From contig CAMAPI010000003.1 of assembly GCA_945860065.1 (NCBI GenBank), positions 1 through 64,000 on the forward strand: DNA of 64,000 nucleotides, read 5' to 3'. The notes below the pieces were generated by a model. It made no database searches. It saw nothing but the letters and a program-made list of their open reading frames with translations, and was not told where the DNA came from. The position numbers and the translations under genes are program-made. The stretch comes from Chryseobacterium gleum (GTDB lineage: Bacteria > Bacteroidota > Bacteroidia > Flavobacteriales_D > Crocinitomicaceae). Each line of letters opens with the position of its first letter. Within the stretch, counting starts at the first letter, position 1. Below are positions 1 to 8,748 of the stretch, one piece after another.

Positions 1-593
1 TCGATATTCTCATTGGAACGCAAATGATCACCACAGGACTGGACTTCGATCACGTTTCAAGGGTGGGAATCCTCGATGCGGATATGTTACTCAATCGACC
101 CGACTTTCGCGCTTACGAACGCTCCTATCAGCTCATGTCGCAAGTGGCAGGTAGAGCTGGCAGGAAAGATAAACGTGGAAAAGTCATCATTCAAACCGGA
201 AACCCAGATCACTGGGTGATTCAATTGGTGCAAGAACATGATTACAAAGGATTCTATGAACAAGAAATTATCGAGCGACAACAATTCTTTTATCCGCCGT
301 TCTACAAAATGATTCAACTTACCTTGAAACACACGAACGAACAAGTGGTGCATGCGGCTTCGATTGAATTGGCAGACCAACTGAAAGAAGTTTTTAAAGA
401 ACGTGTCTTAGGTCCAGAATTCCCCATCATCAAGCGAATTCAAAATTATTATTTGAAGGAAATCAAGTTAAAGATAGAACGAAGTGCCCCAGAACGAAAA
501 GTCAAGGAGAAAATCCGTGAAATGATTGATCAATTCTATGCAAAACCAGCAAACAAGTCTGTTAAAATTGTGATCGACGTCGATCCAATGTAA
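1..593 (+). CDS. priA: Primosomal protein N' (PriA helicase), C-terminal part
   Basis: This is the end of a gene that starts before the window; the frame is open from base 3 and about 196 residues are visible. PriA is the 3'-5' superfamily 2 DNA helicase that reloads the replisome at stalled forks. The visible part holds the end of the helicase core: ILIGTQM followed by GLDFDHV, and motif VI as QVAGRAGR. The PriA C-terminal domain follows, with the typical FYPPF segment. The zinc-binding cysteines and Walker A motif would lie upstream and cannot be checked. A hairpin terminator follows the stop codon. Confidence 0.93.
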   Translation, partial: DILIGTQMITTGLDFDHVSRVGILDADMLLNRPDFRAYERSYQLMSQVAGRAGRKDKRGKVIIQTGNPDHWVIQLVQEHDYKGFYEQEIIERQQFFYPPFYKMIQLTLKHTNEQVVHAASIELADQLKEVFKERVLGPEFPIIKRIQNYYLKEIKLKIERSAPERKVKEKIREMIDQFYAKPANKSVKIVIDVDPM

Positions 594-604
594 TTTCTAA
601 GACA

Positions 605-640
605 TAAAAAAAGGAGTTCTTTCAAACTCCTTTTCAATGC
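605..640 (+). terminator. Hairpin terminator after priA
   Basis: AAAAGGAGTT (609-618) pairs with AACTCCTTTT (625-634) around a six-base loop. A-rich and T-rich flanks lie on either side, so it could stop transcription from both directions: priA on the plus strand, and rpoD arriving on the minus strand. Confidence 0.7.
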
Positions 641-703
641 TATTCAAAGCCGGCCAACAAGTGGTTTACTGGTGGTAGTAGGTGGTTATCGACCTGCCTT
701 GAA

Positions 704-1573
704 TTATCCTAAATAACTTTTCAGCACTCTGTTTTTCGTTGTATGTTTCAAACGACGAATCGCTTTCTCTTTGATTTGACGAACACGTTCACGTGTCAGG
801 TCAAATTTATCACCGATTTCTTCTAGAGACAGAGGTGCTTTTCCCTCCAAACCATAGAACATACTAATGACTTCACTTTCTCGTGGCGTTAAGGCTGTCA
901 ATGATCGGCGAATATCGCTTCTCAAAGATTCCAATACTAGATTTGCTTCTGGACTTGGCAATGAATCTCCTTGCATAACATCGTACATGCTTGAAGTTGA
1001 TTCATCTCCTTCAATTAATGGAGCGTCCATAGATACGTGACGTCCATTTTGAGAAAGTGTTTGTTTCACTTCTTCAGGCGTAACGTTTAAGAACTCTGCT
1101 AATTCATCAGCTGAAGGCGGACGTTCTAACTTTTGTTCCAATTCCGAGTAAGCACGATTAATTTTATTGATGTTACCAATTTTATTCAATGGCAAACGAA
1201 CGATACGCGCCTGTTCTGCCAACGCTTGTAAAATCGACTGACGAATCCACCAAACAGCGTAGGAAATGAACTTAAATCCACGTGTTTCGTCAAAACGTTC
1301 TGCCGCTTTAATCAAACCTAAGTTTCCTTCATTGATCAAATCAGGCAAAGCCAAGCCTTGATTTTGGTATTGTTTAGATACAGAAACCACGAAACGTAAA
1401 TTCGCTTTCGTTAAGCGTTCTAATGCCGATCGATCTCCTGCCTTGATGCGTCGAGCTAACTCAACTTCTTCATCTGCAGTAATCAAGTCAACACGACCTA
1501 TTTCCTGTAAATACTTGTCTAAAGATGCGGTTTCCCTGTTGGTAACCTGTTTTGCGATTTTTAACTGCCTCAT
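704..1573 (-). CDS. rpoD: RNA polymerase primary sigma factor RpoD
   Basis: Primary (housekeeping) sigma-70 factor that directs RNA polymerase to promoters of the TTTG/TAnnTTTG type. At 289 residues it has the short form usual in Bacteroidota, without the long region 1.1 and the non-conserved insert of E. coli RpoD. Region 1.2 is seen as [14 protein letters not shown]. Regions 2.3-2.4 are seen in [19 protein letters not shown]. The region 4.2 helix-turn-helix is [20 protein letters not shown] near the C-terminus. The ATG start at 1573 gives the usual MRQLKI N-terminus. The gene stands alone; I found no convincing -7 element in the 227 bases upstream. Confidence 0.96.
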   Translation of the reverse strand: MRQLKIAKQVTNRETASLDKYLQEIGRVDLITADEEVELARRIKAGDRSALERLTKANLRFVVSVSKQYQNQGLALPDLINEGNLGLIKAAERFDETRGFKFISYAVWWIRQSILQALAEQARIVRLPLNKIGNINKINRAYSELEQKLERPPSADELAEFLNVTPEEVKQTLSQNGRHVSMDAPLIEGDESTSSMYDVMQGDSLPSPEANLVLESLRSDIRRSLTALTPRESEVISMFYGLEGKAPLSLEEIGDKFDLTRERVRQIKEKAIRRLKHTTKNRVLKSYLG

Positions 1574-1800
1574 TTATTTTTTGTTATTGCGTGTCCTTAT
1601 ACTCCCTAATAGAAGAAAAGGTTCTGTTTAAACGCACTTTTTTTTATTAAGTAACGTTTTTTTGAGCCGAAACCTGCTGTAAATGAATATCGGAGGCACT
1701 TGAATGAATATTGCAATTGATTGACTGACTTAATATTAAATTTATTTTTCAAAAAATATATGAAAGAGAAAAAAAAGTAGTTATAAGAAAAAATACTTTC

Positions 1801-2163
1801 ATGAAAAATCGTCAATGTTTAGAATGCGCAGTTAAACTTGTAGGAAGAAGAGACCAAAAATTTTGTTCGGATTACTGCCGCAATACGTTTAATAACCGCA
1901 TCAATGAAGATGCAAACTTAGTTGTGCGTCGCGTAAATACCATTCTTCGAAAAAATCGACGCATACTTGCAAACCTAAATCCAGATGGAAAAAGAACCGT
2001 TGAAGGGATATTGCTCGCTGAGGAGGGATTCAATTTTCACTATTACACCAATGTTTATTCCACTAGAAAAGGCTCTAGTTATGTATTTTGTTATGATTTT
2101 GGCTATATTCGAATCAATAATGACCAATACATGTTGGTCCAGAAACAAGACTACGTAAAATAA
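1801..2163 (+). CDS. Small Zn-ribbon protein of unknown function
   Basis: A 120-residue protein that starts with a zinc-ribbon-like motif: CLEC at residues 6-9, then about a dozen residues later FCSDYCRNTFNNR, giving CxxC...CxxxC. The rest is basic, with no signal peptide or membrane segment, so it is probably cytoplasmic and may bind nucleic acid (inference). Similar short proteins with a KFCSDxCRN signature are, from memory, common hypotheticals in Bacteroidota. It lies only 9 bases before the DUF2130 gene and is probably co-transcribed with it. No specific function is assigned. Confidence 0.8.
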   Translation: MKNRQCLECAVKLVGRRDQKFCSDYCRNTFNNRINEDANLVVRRVNTILRKNRRILANLNPDGKRTVEGILLAEEGFNFHYYTNVYSTRKGSSYVFCYDFGYIRINNDQYMLVQKQDYVK

Positions 2164-2172
2164 GAACCTTTC

Positions 2173-3438
2173 ATGTCCAGTAACGAACAAATTAAGTGCC
2201 CAAATTGTGGGACAAACATCGATGTCACCAATATTCTCTCGCATCAACTTGAGGCGGATCTTCAAGCGAAATTTCAAGCGCAACTTCAATCCGAACGCTC
2301 AAAAATGAATGAGGCCGTGGAGAAACTACGCGATGAAAAATTGGCTTTTGAAGAAAATAAAAAGCGTGAAAAGGAACTTTTTCAAGAACAATTGGAAAAA
2401 TCATTAAAAGAAGAGCGTCGTTCCATCGAAGAGAAACTTAAAATCAAACTTACTGAAGAACAAAGTGAGCAATTTGATGCGCTTCAAAAAGAACTCAATG
2501 AAAAATCTGCCCAAGTATCTGAGCTAAATAAAACCAAAGCCGAAGTTGAACGCCTCAAACGCGAAAAAGAAGAAGCACAATCCATCGCCCAATTGGCTGC
2601 TGAAACGAAAATGAATGAAATTCTTCTACTCGAAAAAGAGAAAATTAAAAAACTGGTAGAAGACAGCAATGAACTTCGCATCAAGGAACTACAAAAAATG
2701 CTGGAGGATCAAAAAACACTGACCGAAGAAATGAAGCGCAAGCAGGAACAAGGCTCCATGCAGTTGCAAGGTGAAGTGCAAGAGTTGGCCATTGAAGAAT
2801 GGTTGGCAGCACAATTTCCACTCGACACCATTGAGGAAATTAAAAAAGGTGCACGAGGCGGCGATTGCATTCAGATTGTCAACACGCGAAGTGAGCAAAA
2901 TTGTGGTAAGATTTATTACGAAAGTAAACGCACGAAAGAATACCAAGCTGGGTGGATTCCGAAATTTAAAGCAGACATGCGCGAAAAAGGTGCGGACATC
3001 GGTATTCTTGTGACAGAAGCGATGCCCTCTGATTTAGACAGAATGGGTATGAAAGACGGCGTTTACGTGTGTACATACGATGAATTCAAAGGACTTTCAG
3101 GTGTCATTCGTGAAACCGTGATACAAGTCCATGCCGCTCTTGGGTCCCAAGTGAATCGTGGCGATAAAATGCACATGTTGTACGACTTTTTAACGAGCAC
3201 GAACTTCCGCATGCAAGTGGAAGCGATTGTGGAAGGATTCACCTCCATGAAAGATGGACTAGAAAGCGAAAAACGTTCCATGCAACGCATTTGGAAGGAA
3301 CGTGAAAAACAGATTGAAAAAGTGATCATCAACACGATTGACATGCACGCCTCGATTAGAGGAATCGCAGGGAATGCGATTCAAAGCGTCAAAGCATTAG
3401 AATTACCCGGAGAAAGTGATGATGAAATTATCGAATAG
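2173..3438 (+). CDS. DUF2130 family protein, coiled coil plus nuclease-like domain
   Basis: A 421-residue protein. Residues 9-12 are CPNC, a half zinc knuckle. Residues about 20-200 are a long charged coiled coil rich in E, K and Q. From about residue 205 comes the conserved DUF2130 domain, with EEWLAAQFPLDTIEEIKKG, then GGDC and YESKRTK. The Asp followed by ExK resembles the active site of PD-(D/E)xK nucleases and recalls RmuC in architecture; that relation is my inference. The biological role is unknown. It follows the Zn-ribbon gene by 9 bases and overlaps the next gene, so the three probably form one transcript. Confidence 0.85.
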   Translation: MSSNEQIKCPNCGTNIDVTNILSHQLEADLQAKFQAQLQSERSKMNEAVEKLRDEKLAFEENKKREKELFQEQLEKSLKEERRSIEEKLKIKLTEEQSEQFDALQKELNEKSAQVSELNKTKAEVERLKREKEEAQSIAQLAAETKMNEILLLEKEKIKKLVEDSNELRIKELQKMLEDQKTLTEEMKRKQEQGSMQLQGEVQELAIEEWLAAQFPLDTIEEIKKGARGGDCIQIVNTRSEQNCGKIYYESKRTKEYQAGWIPKFKADMREKGADIGILVTEAMPSDLDRMGMKDGVYVCTYDEFKGLSGVIRETVIQVHAALGSQVNRGDKMHMLYDFLTSTNFRMQVEAIVEGFTSMKDGLESEKRSMQRIWKEREKQIEKVIINTIDMHASIRGIAGNAIQSVKALELPGESDDEIIE

Positions 3439-4243
3439 CCTATTCCGAGGATCAGCGGGACGGCAGAGTCTTATCGACATAGAAATACCCGAAAACTTTA
3501 ACGGTGAACTCGTTGTATTTGTCCACGGATTCATGGGATTTAAGGATTGGGGTGCTTGGCATTTAGTTCAACAATTCTTTACGGAGAAAGCCTATGGATT
3601 CTGTAAATTTAATTTAAGTCATAATGGTGGCACGATCGAAAACGGCATCGATTTCCCCGATGAAGAAGCGTTTGGAAACAACCGCTATTCATATGAAGTG
3701 TTTGATATTGAATGCGCCCTAAAGTGGGCAAGGTCTCAGGTCGATTTTAAGAGTATTCGACTCATTGGACATTCACGTGGTGGTGGCGCTGTCATTTTAG
3801 CTGGACAAAAATACCTCCACTCCTACCCTATTTCCTCCATTCATACGTGGGCGGCCATTTCAAATATCGGCATGCGCTTTCCTAATGGAGCAGAATTGGA
3901 ACAGTGGCAACGGGATGGTGTTCGTTACGTGAAAAATGGACGCACAAATCAAGATTTGCCGCAGTATTTTTCTTTATACGAAGATTTCAAACATCACGAA
4001 ACAGAATTGAATATTCAGCAAGCCATTCAGAAACTGAACATACCGATTACGATTCATCACGGAGATCAAGATACTTCGGTTCCCATTGCGGAAGGAGAAT
4101 CGTTAGCCAAATGGGCTAACGTTTCCTTACAGGTTATTTCCGGTGCGGATCATGTTTTCGGAGCTACTCATCCATGGAAAAGTGCTCAGTTACCGACTGA
4201 ATTAGCCGTTTTATGTGAGCAAACCTTGCTTGAAATGAACTAA
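3422..4243 (+). CDS. Alpha/beta hydrolase
   Basis: A cytoplasmic serine hydrolase of about 273 residues. The oxyanion segment is VVFVHGFMGF, and the nucleophile elbow is GHSRGGG with Ser at about residue 118. The likely acid is Asp in HHGDQDTSVP (about 217), and the His is in GADHVFG (about 244). The substrate cannot be told from sequence; the family includes esterases and dienelactone-hydrolase-like proteins. Three start codons follow each other (GTG 3416, ATG 3419, ATG 3422). All overlap the end of the DUF2130 gene, suggesting translational coupling; I chose the last. Confidence 0.85.
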   Translation: MKLSNSLFRGSAGRQSLIDIEIPENFNGELVVFVHGFMGFKDWGAWHLVQQFFTEKAYGFCKFNLSHNGGTIENGIDFPDEEAFGNNRYSYEVFDIECALKWARSQVDFKSIRLIGHSRGGGAVILAGQKYLHSYPISSIHTWAAISNIGMRFPNGAELEQWQRDGVRYVKNGRTNQDLPQYFSLYEDFKHHETELNIQQAIQKLNIPITIHHGDQDTSVPIAEGESLAKWANVSLQVISGADHVFGATHPWKSAQLPTELAVLCEQTLLEMN

Positions 4244-4270
4244 AAAAGGCTGCAGTTTCCTACAGCCTTT
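4242..4270 (-). terminator. Terminator after tRNA-His, also behind the hydrolase gene
   Basis: AAAGGCTG (4245-4252) pairs with CAGCCTTT (4263-4270). Read on the minus strand the stem is followed by a run of T residues, so it fits as the terminator of the tRNA-His gene. On the plus strand it lies directly behind the hydrolase stop codon. Confidence 0.65.
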
Positions 4271-4277
4271 AAACGAG

Positions 4278-4352
4278 GGAGAAGGACGGGTCTCGAACCC
4301 GCGACCTCCGGTACCACAAACCGGCGCTCTAACCAACTGAGCTACAATCTCC
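4278..4352 (-). tRNA. tRNA-His (anticodon GTG)
   Basis: Read on the minus strand: D-arm GCTC..GAGC, anticodon stem CCGGT/ACCGG around loop TTGTGGT (anticodon GTG, His), and T-arm GCGGG-TTCGAGA-CCCGT. The extra 5' G that is diagnostic of tRNA-His pairs with the discriminator C. The 3' CCA is not fully encoded. Acceptor positions 5:68 (U:U) and 6:67 (U:C) do not pair, which is unusual. A -7 element TATATTTG lies 15 bases upstream. Confidence 0.93.
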
Positions 4353-4366
4353 ATTTTAGGTGGGTG

Positions 4367-4374
4367 CAAATATA
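4367..4374 (-). promoter_or_regulatory. -7 element of the tRNA-His promoter
   Basis: TATATTTG on the minus strand matches TAnnTTTG exactly and ends 14 bases before the tRNA 5' end. No clear TTTG was seen at the -33 position. Confidence 0.55.
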
Positions 4375-4514
4375 TTAAATCTTATTTAATTATGGCCATT
4401 TTTTAGCTAAGTCATTTCAACTTTTCAAAAATAAATCACTTGATGTGACAAATGTTTCATTTCATTTTCCAATTTACTAGTAACTTTCCTATCGAAAAAA
4501 AATACCGATTATTG

Positions 4515-5123
4515 ATGAGAAAATTGAGCAACATTTTACCCACACAACTAAGGAACAGTTATTCCTTTGAATCGTACAAAGTACTTGTTAGTGAATTGGT
4601 CGCACACGGAAAAACTTCAGGTCCTGATCAGCGTGAGGACCTCATCCATTACACCGATTTAAATGCGAAACGCATGAAGCGTATTGAAAAAACAACGGTA
4701 TTAACCGAGGAACTCAAAAAACAGATTTCCAGCATTCAGGAGCCGATGACCTGGTTATTGCTCAGTGAAGCATGGTGTGGAGATGCCGCACAAATTGTAC
4801 CTGTATTAGGTAAAATAGCGGTGGAAAGTGAGCAGATCGATTTAAAAATCATTTTACGCAATGAACACCTAGATATCATGGATCAGTATTTAACAAACGG
4901 GGGACGTTCCATTCCTAAGTTAATTTGTTTGGATCAAAATAACCAGGAAATTTTTGTTTGGGGTCCACGACCAGCATCCATTCAAGAAGTCGTTGATGAA
5001 ATTAAAGCAGATGGAATCGATCACGCCATCTTAGTTGAGCGCGTACAACATGCGTACAACAAAGACCGTGCGCAATCGATTCAAGAGGAAATCCAAGAAT
5101 TATTGGCAAAGACGAAAAGTTAG
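4515..5123 (+). CDS. Thioredoxin-like protein lacking the second active-site cysteine
   Basis: About 202 residues from the ATG at 4515; an earlier in-frame ATG at 4452 would add 21 residues. I prefer 4515 because a -7-like TAACTTTC lies between the two and MRKLSNILP looks like a natural start. The fold is thioredoxin-like: a beta strand (TWLLLSEAWCGDAA), then SIPKLICLD with the cis-Pro. The active site reads WCGDAA, not CxxC, so only one cysteine remains. It may act as a monothiol or have lost redox activity; such WCGD proteins are known in Firmicutes and Bacteroidota. The gene is followed by a shared hairpin terminator. Confidence 0.8.
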   Translation: MRKLSNILPTQLRNSYSFESYKVLVSELVAHGKTSGPDQREDLIHYTDLNAKRMKRIEKTTVLTEELKKQISSIQEPMTWLLLSEAWCGDAAQIVPVLGKIAVESEQIDLKIILRNEHLDIMDQYLTNGGRSIPKLICLDQNNQEIFVWGPRPASIQEVVDEIKADGIDHAILVERVQHAYNKDRAQSIQEEIQELLAKTKS

Positions 5124-5127
5124 TCCA

Positions 5128-5161
5128 TAAAAAAAGCCGATCATGCTGAACGGCTTTTTTT
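5128..5161. terminator. Bidirectional terminator between thioredoxin-like gene and hppD
   Basis: AAGCCG (5133-5138) pairs with CGGCTT (5150-5155), extended by A and T runs on both sides. It sits between convergent genes (stops at 5123 on plus, 5177 on minus) and can serve both. Confidence 0.8.
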
Positions 5162-5176
5162 ATATTCTCAAGGGTG

Positions 5177-6340
5177 TTATAAAGTACCTCTATTTTCTTG
5201 TTCTCTTTCGATGGATTCAAACAGCGCTTTGAAGTTTCCTTTTCCAAACGATTGTGCTCCTTTTCGTTGAATAATTTCAAAGAACATGGTTGGACGATCA
5301 ACCACTGGTTTCGTGAAAAGTTGCAATAAGTATCCTTCCTCATCGCGGTCGATTAATATTCCGTGTTGTTTTAACACCTCTATGTCTTCCTCAATATCTC
5401 CTACTCGTTCAAGTAAGTCGTCGTAGTACGTTTCTGGAACATACAAAAATTCAACACCACGATCCCGCATATCAGAAACTGTTGCAACAATATCATTTGT
5501 AGCTACAGCGATGTGTTGAACACCTGCACCATTATAAAAATCGATGTATTCCTCAATTTGAGATTTCTTCTTTCCTTCAGCTGGCTCGTTGATTGGGAAT
5601 TTAATGCGTCCATTTCCATTCGACATTACTTTGGACATCAACGCGGTGAATTCTGTGGAGATGTCATTGTCATCAAAAGAAATAATTTGCGCGAAGCCCA
5701 TCACTTTTTTGTAAAAATCACACCAGGTATTCATTTCATGCCAATCCACGTTACCCACCATGTGGTCAATGAATTTTAATCCTGTTGGTTCCGGATTGTA
5801 ATGGGACTCCCATTTACGGTATCCTGGAAGAAAAATTCCTTGGTAGTTTTTACGCTCGACAAAAATGTGAACGGTTTCACCGTACGTGTAAATCCCTGAA
5901 CGAATCACAAATCCATTTGCATCCTCTTCTCGCGTAGGCTCCATAAAAGGTTTTGCTCCACGCTTCGTTGTTTCCTCAAATGCTTTCGTAGCATCTTCCA
6001 CCCAAAGTGCAATCACTTTCACACCATCTCCGTGCTTATTGATGTGCTCATTTATAGGTCCATCTAAAGTTAAAGGAGTAGTTAAAACCAAACGAATTTT
6101 ATCTTGCTTCAACACATAAGAAACACGATCTTTCAATCCCGTTTCTAGTCCCGCGAAAGCCTCCGATTGAAATCCAAATGCTGTTTTATAATAATGAGCG
6201 GATTGTTTGGCATTGCCGACGTACAATTCGACGTAATCTGTCCCAAGTAAAGGAAGAAAATCCTCCGCCTCGGGGAATAATTTTTCTAAACTATATTCTA
6301 CGTTTTGTAGATCTTTTAAATTTTTAATTTCTGTGGACAT
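5177..6340 (-). CDS. hppD: 4-hydroxyphenylpyruvate dioxygenase
   Basis: Converts 4-hydroxyphenylpyruvate to homogentisate with one Fe(II) and O2, the second step of tyrosine breakdown. At 387 residues it has the usual length, with two vicinal-oxygen-chelate domains. The metal ligands are recognisable: His in FIDHMVGNV, His in GVQHIAVAT, and Glu in MFFEIIQRKG near the C-terminus. It lies 39 bases behind hmgA on the same strand, so the two successive enzymes of the pathway are probably one operon. No fumarylacetoacetase or maleylacetoacetate isomerase is present in the window. Confidence 0.96.
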   Translation of the reverse strand: MSTEIKNLKDLQNVEYSLEKLFPEAEDFLPLLGTDYVELYVGNAKQSAHYYKTAFGFQSEAFAGLETGLKDRVSYVLKQDKIRLVLTTPLTLDGPINEHINKHGDGVKVIALWVEDATKAFEETTKRGAKPFMEPTREEDANGFVIRSGIYTYGETVHIFVERKNYQGIFLPGYRKWESHYNPEPTGLKFIDHMVGNVDWHEMNTWCDFYKKVMGFAQIISFDDNDISTEFTALMSKVMSNGNGRIKFPINEPAEGKKKSQIEEYIDFYNGAGVQHIAVATNDIVATVSDMRDRGVEFLYVPETYYDDLLERVGDIEEDIEVLKQHGILIDRDEEGYLLQLFTKPVVDRPTMFFEIIQRKGAQSFGKGNFKALFESIEREQENRGTL

Positions 6341-6379
6341 AATGAGTAATTCTTTGCAATATTATCGAAAATTCAGGAC

Positions 6380-7537
6380 TTAATGAATCCAAGACTTCAC
6401 ATATTCTGGTAATTCCATTTCCATCGCTCGCTTTGTCAACTTCAGTGGTTTAAACGTATCAATCATAACCGCTAATTCCTGCGTTTCTTTTTTACCAATG
6501 GAACGCTCATAAGCTCCCGTGTGTGGTCCATGCGGAATTCCCGATGGATGTAAGGTAATTTGACCTTTTTCGATGTTGTTTCTACTCATGAAATCACCGT
6601 CCACATAGTATAAGACCTCATCTGAGTCGATGTTACTATGGTTATATGGCGATGGAATAGAATCTGGATGGTAATCGTATAAACGCGGTACAAAAGAGCA
6701 AATCACAAAAGCACTTGTTTCAAACGTTTGGTGAATCGGTGGCGGTAAATGCACGCGTCCCGTGATTGGTTCGAAATCGTGAATCGAAAATGCGTATGGG
6801 AAATTGTATCCATCCCAACCAACGACATTGAATGGGTGATGTGCATAGACATAATCATAAAGCACGTCCTGCTTTTTAATTCGAATCAAGAATTCTCCTT
6901 CTTCGTTATGCGTTTCTAATTCATGTGGACGGCGCAAATCGCGTTCACAGAATGGTGAATGTTCCAGTAATTGTCCAAACCAGTTGCGGTATCTTTTCGG
7001 TGTGTAAACGGGATGAAAAGATTGAATGATGAATAAGCGGTTATCACTGTCATTAAATTCCATTTGGTAAATCATTCCGCGCGGAATCACCAAATAGTCT
7101 CCATAGCTAAAATCGATATTTCCTAATTGAGTTCGCAATTTTCCCGATCCACGGTGAATAAAAATAACTTCATCCGCATCCGCATTTTTGTAGAAATACT
7201 CGGTCATAGACTTGGACGGAGCAGCTAATTCGATGTAGCAATCATTGTTCACTAAAATTGGGACACGTGAATCAACATAATCTTCATTTGGCTTCAAATC
7301 ATAGCCCCGAAAACTACGCATTAACATATTTTTCTCAATGGCGATTTCTGGTGTGATGTCCTTTTGTTCCCTCACTTCTTTCACCACAGTTGGAGGTTGA
7401 ATGTGATACATGAGCGTGGACATTCCGTCGAATCCCGCGGTTCCAAATAATTGTTCATGGTATAATTCCCCATTTTCCTGACGAAAAACGGTATGACGTT
7501 TGTGTGGAATTTTTCCTAGTTGATGATAAAAAGGCAT
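6380..7537 (-). CDS. hmgA: Homogentisate 1,2-dioxygenase
   Basis: Ring-cleaving Fe(II) dioxygenase that turns homogentisate into maleylacetoacetate. The product is about 385 residues from the ATG at 7537 (MPFYHQLGKIPHKRH, a typical family start); a further upstream in-frame TTG at 7564 is unlikely to be used. Cupin-like segments are visible, such as VIFIHRGSGKL, GDYLVIPRGMIYQM, and LHPSGIPHGPHTGAYE near the C-terminus. It precedes hppD and fits a two-gene tyrosine catabolic operon. Members of this length are somewhat shorter than the human enzyme, as is usual in Bacteroidota. Confidence 0.95.
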   Translation of the reverse strand: MPFYHQLGKIPHKRHTVFRQENGELYHEQLFGTAGFDGMSTLMYHIQPPTVVKEVREQKDITPEIAIEKNMLMRSFRGYDLKPNEDYVDSRVPILVNNDCYIELAAPSKSMTEYFYKNADADEVIFIHRGSGKLRTQLGNIDFSYGDYLVIPRGMIYQMEFNDSDNRLFIIQSFHPVYTPKRYRNWFGQLLEHSPFCERDLRRPHELETHNEEGEFLIRIKKQDVLYDYVYAHHPFNVVGWDGYNFPYAFSIHDFEPITGRVHLPPPIHQTFETSAFVICSFVPRLYDYHPDSIPSPYNHSNIDSDEVLYYVDGDFMSRNNIEKGQITLHPSGIPHGPHTGAYERSIGKKETQELAVMIDTFKPLKLTKRAMEMELPEYVKSWIH

Positions 7538-7697
7538 AGTTCTAATTTGTGTTAATGAAAACAATCCGTCTAAAATTAGTTAAAAAGATTATTTAACAAC
7601 AAAACTAAAGAGCTCTGAATGACTAATAAATGATTTTAATCAGTTTTCTACGAAATAAAAAATAGAATAGAAACTGAATTATAATGAAAGCAAAACT

Positions 7698-7705
7698 TAA
7701 ATTTG
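7698..7705 (+). promoter_or_regulatory. -7 element before threonine dehydrogenase
   Basis: TAAATTTG matches TAnnTTTG and ends 17 bases before the ATG at 7723. It lies downstream of the alternative ATG at 7684, so it argues for the later start. The -33 TTTG is not clear. Confidence 0.5.
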
Positions 7706-7722
7706 TCAAAACACTTCATTAC

Positions 7723-8661
7723 ATGTCAAAAATCACCGTCATCGGTTCATGTGGACAAATAGGTACTGAACTCGTCCTAGCATTGCGTAATATATATGGT
7801 GAAACAAATGTCATTGCTGCCGATTTGAAAGAGGAATGTCCACCTATTTTGAATAATGGACCATATAAGAAAATGGACATTCTAGATCGCGAAGCGGTGC
7901 GATCATTTATCATAGAAGAAAAAGTAGATGAAGTCTATTTACTGGCTGCATTACTTTCTGCTACAGCCGAAAAGAATCCGGATTTTGCATGGAAATTAAA
8001 TATGGAAGGATTATTTACCATTTTAGATTTAGCAAAAGAAGGACATTTGAAAAAAGTATTTTGGCCAAGTTCCATAGCCGTTTTTGGTCCAACAACACCA
8101 GCCGATTTAACACCACAGCGCACCGTGATGGAACCATCCACCGTTTACGGGATTTCTAAACAAGCGGGAGAACGTTGGTGTGAATATTACCACAACAAAT
8201 TTGGAGTAGATGTTAGAAGTATCCGTTATCCAGGATTGATTTCCTACAAAAGTTTACCAGGTGGAGGAACCACTGATTATGCAGTGGACATTTTTTACAA
8301 AGCAAAATCACAAGGAAACTTCACTTGTTTCTTAAAAGAAGATACTGCTCTTCCCATGATGTTTATGGACGATGCTATACGCGGAACCATTGAATTGATG
8401 CAAGCACCAGCCGAAAAGGTTAAAATTCGTTCAGCCTATAACATCGCTGGATCTTCATTTACACCAGCTGAATTGGCAAAGTCGATTCAACAACATTTAC
8501 CCGATTTCAGTATTTCCTACGAACCAGATTTTCGTCAAGCCATTGCCGATAGCTGGCCAAATAGCATTGATGACTCCTATGCTCAAAAAGATTGGGGATG
8601 GAATGCTAAATTTGACACAGACGCAATGGTGAAGGTGATGTTGGAACATGTTGAAGTGTAA
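7723..8661 (+). CDS. L-threonine 3-dehydrogenase, SDR (epimerase-like) type
   Basis: An NAD-dependent extended short-chain dehydrogenase of about 312 residues. The nucleotide-binding glycine motif is ITVIGSCGQIGTEL. The catalytic Ser is in WPSSIAVFGP and the YxxxK is YGISK. The segments TVMEPSTVYGISKQAGE and IRYPGLISY, with GGGTTDYAV after them, are the signature of the epimerase-type threonine dehydrogenases known from Flavobacterium frigidimaris. It oxidises threonine to 2-amino-3-ketobutyrate, normally taken to glycine by Kbl, which is not in the window. I chose the ATG at 7723 over 7684 because of the -7 element between them and because MSKITVIG starts the Rossmann fold directly. Confidence 0.9.
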   Translation: MSKITVIGSCGQIGTELVLALRNIYGETNVIAADLKEECPPILNNGPYKKMDILDREAVRSFIIEEKVDEVYLLAALLSATAEKNPDFAWKLNMEGLFTILDLAKEGHLKKVFWPSSIAVFGPTTPADLTPQRTVMEPSTVYGISKQAGERWCEYYHNKFGVDVRSIRYPGLISYKSLPGGGTTDYAVDIFYKAKSQGNFTCFLKEDTALPMMFMDDAIRGTIELMQAPAEKVKIRSAYNIAGSSFTPAELAKSIQQHLPDFSISYEPDFRQAIADSWPNSIDDSYAQKDWGWNAKFDTDAMVKVMLEHVEV

Positions 8662-8748
8662 TATTATTAAGTTATGAACTTTTTAAAGTAGCTCATTCCC
8701 AATATACTACTCAGTTTTTTAGTATTCTAGAAATTCCTTAACAGTTTT

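Noticed and set aside
1574-1800. Search for a promoter or small RNA upstream of rpoD
   Set aside because: No TAnnTTTG in the right place and no stable hairpin; AT-rich sequence only.
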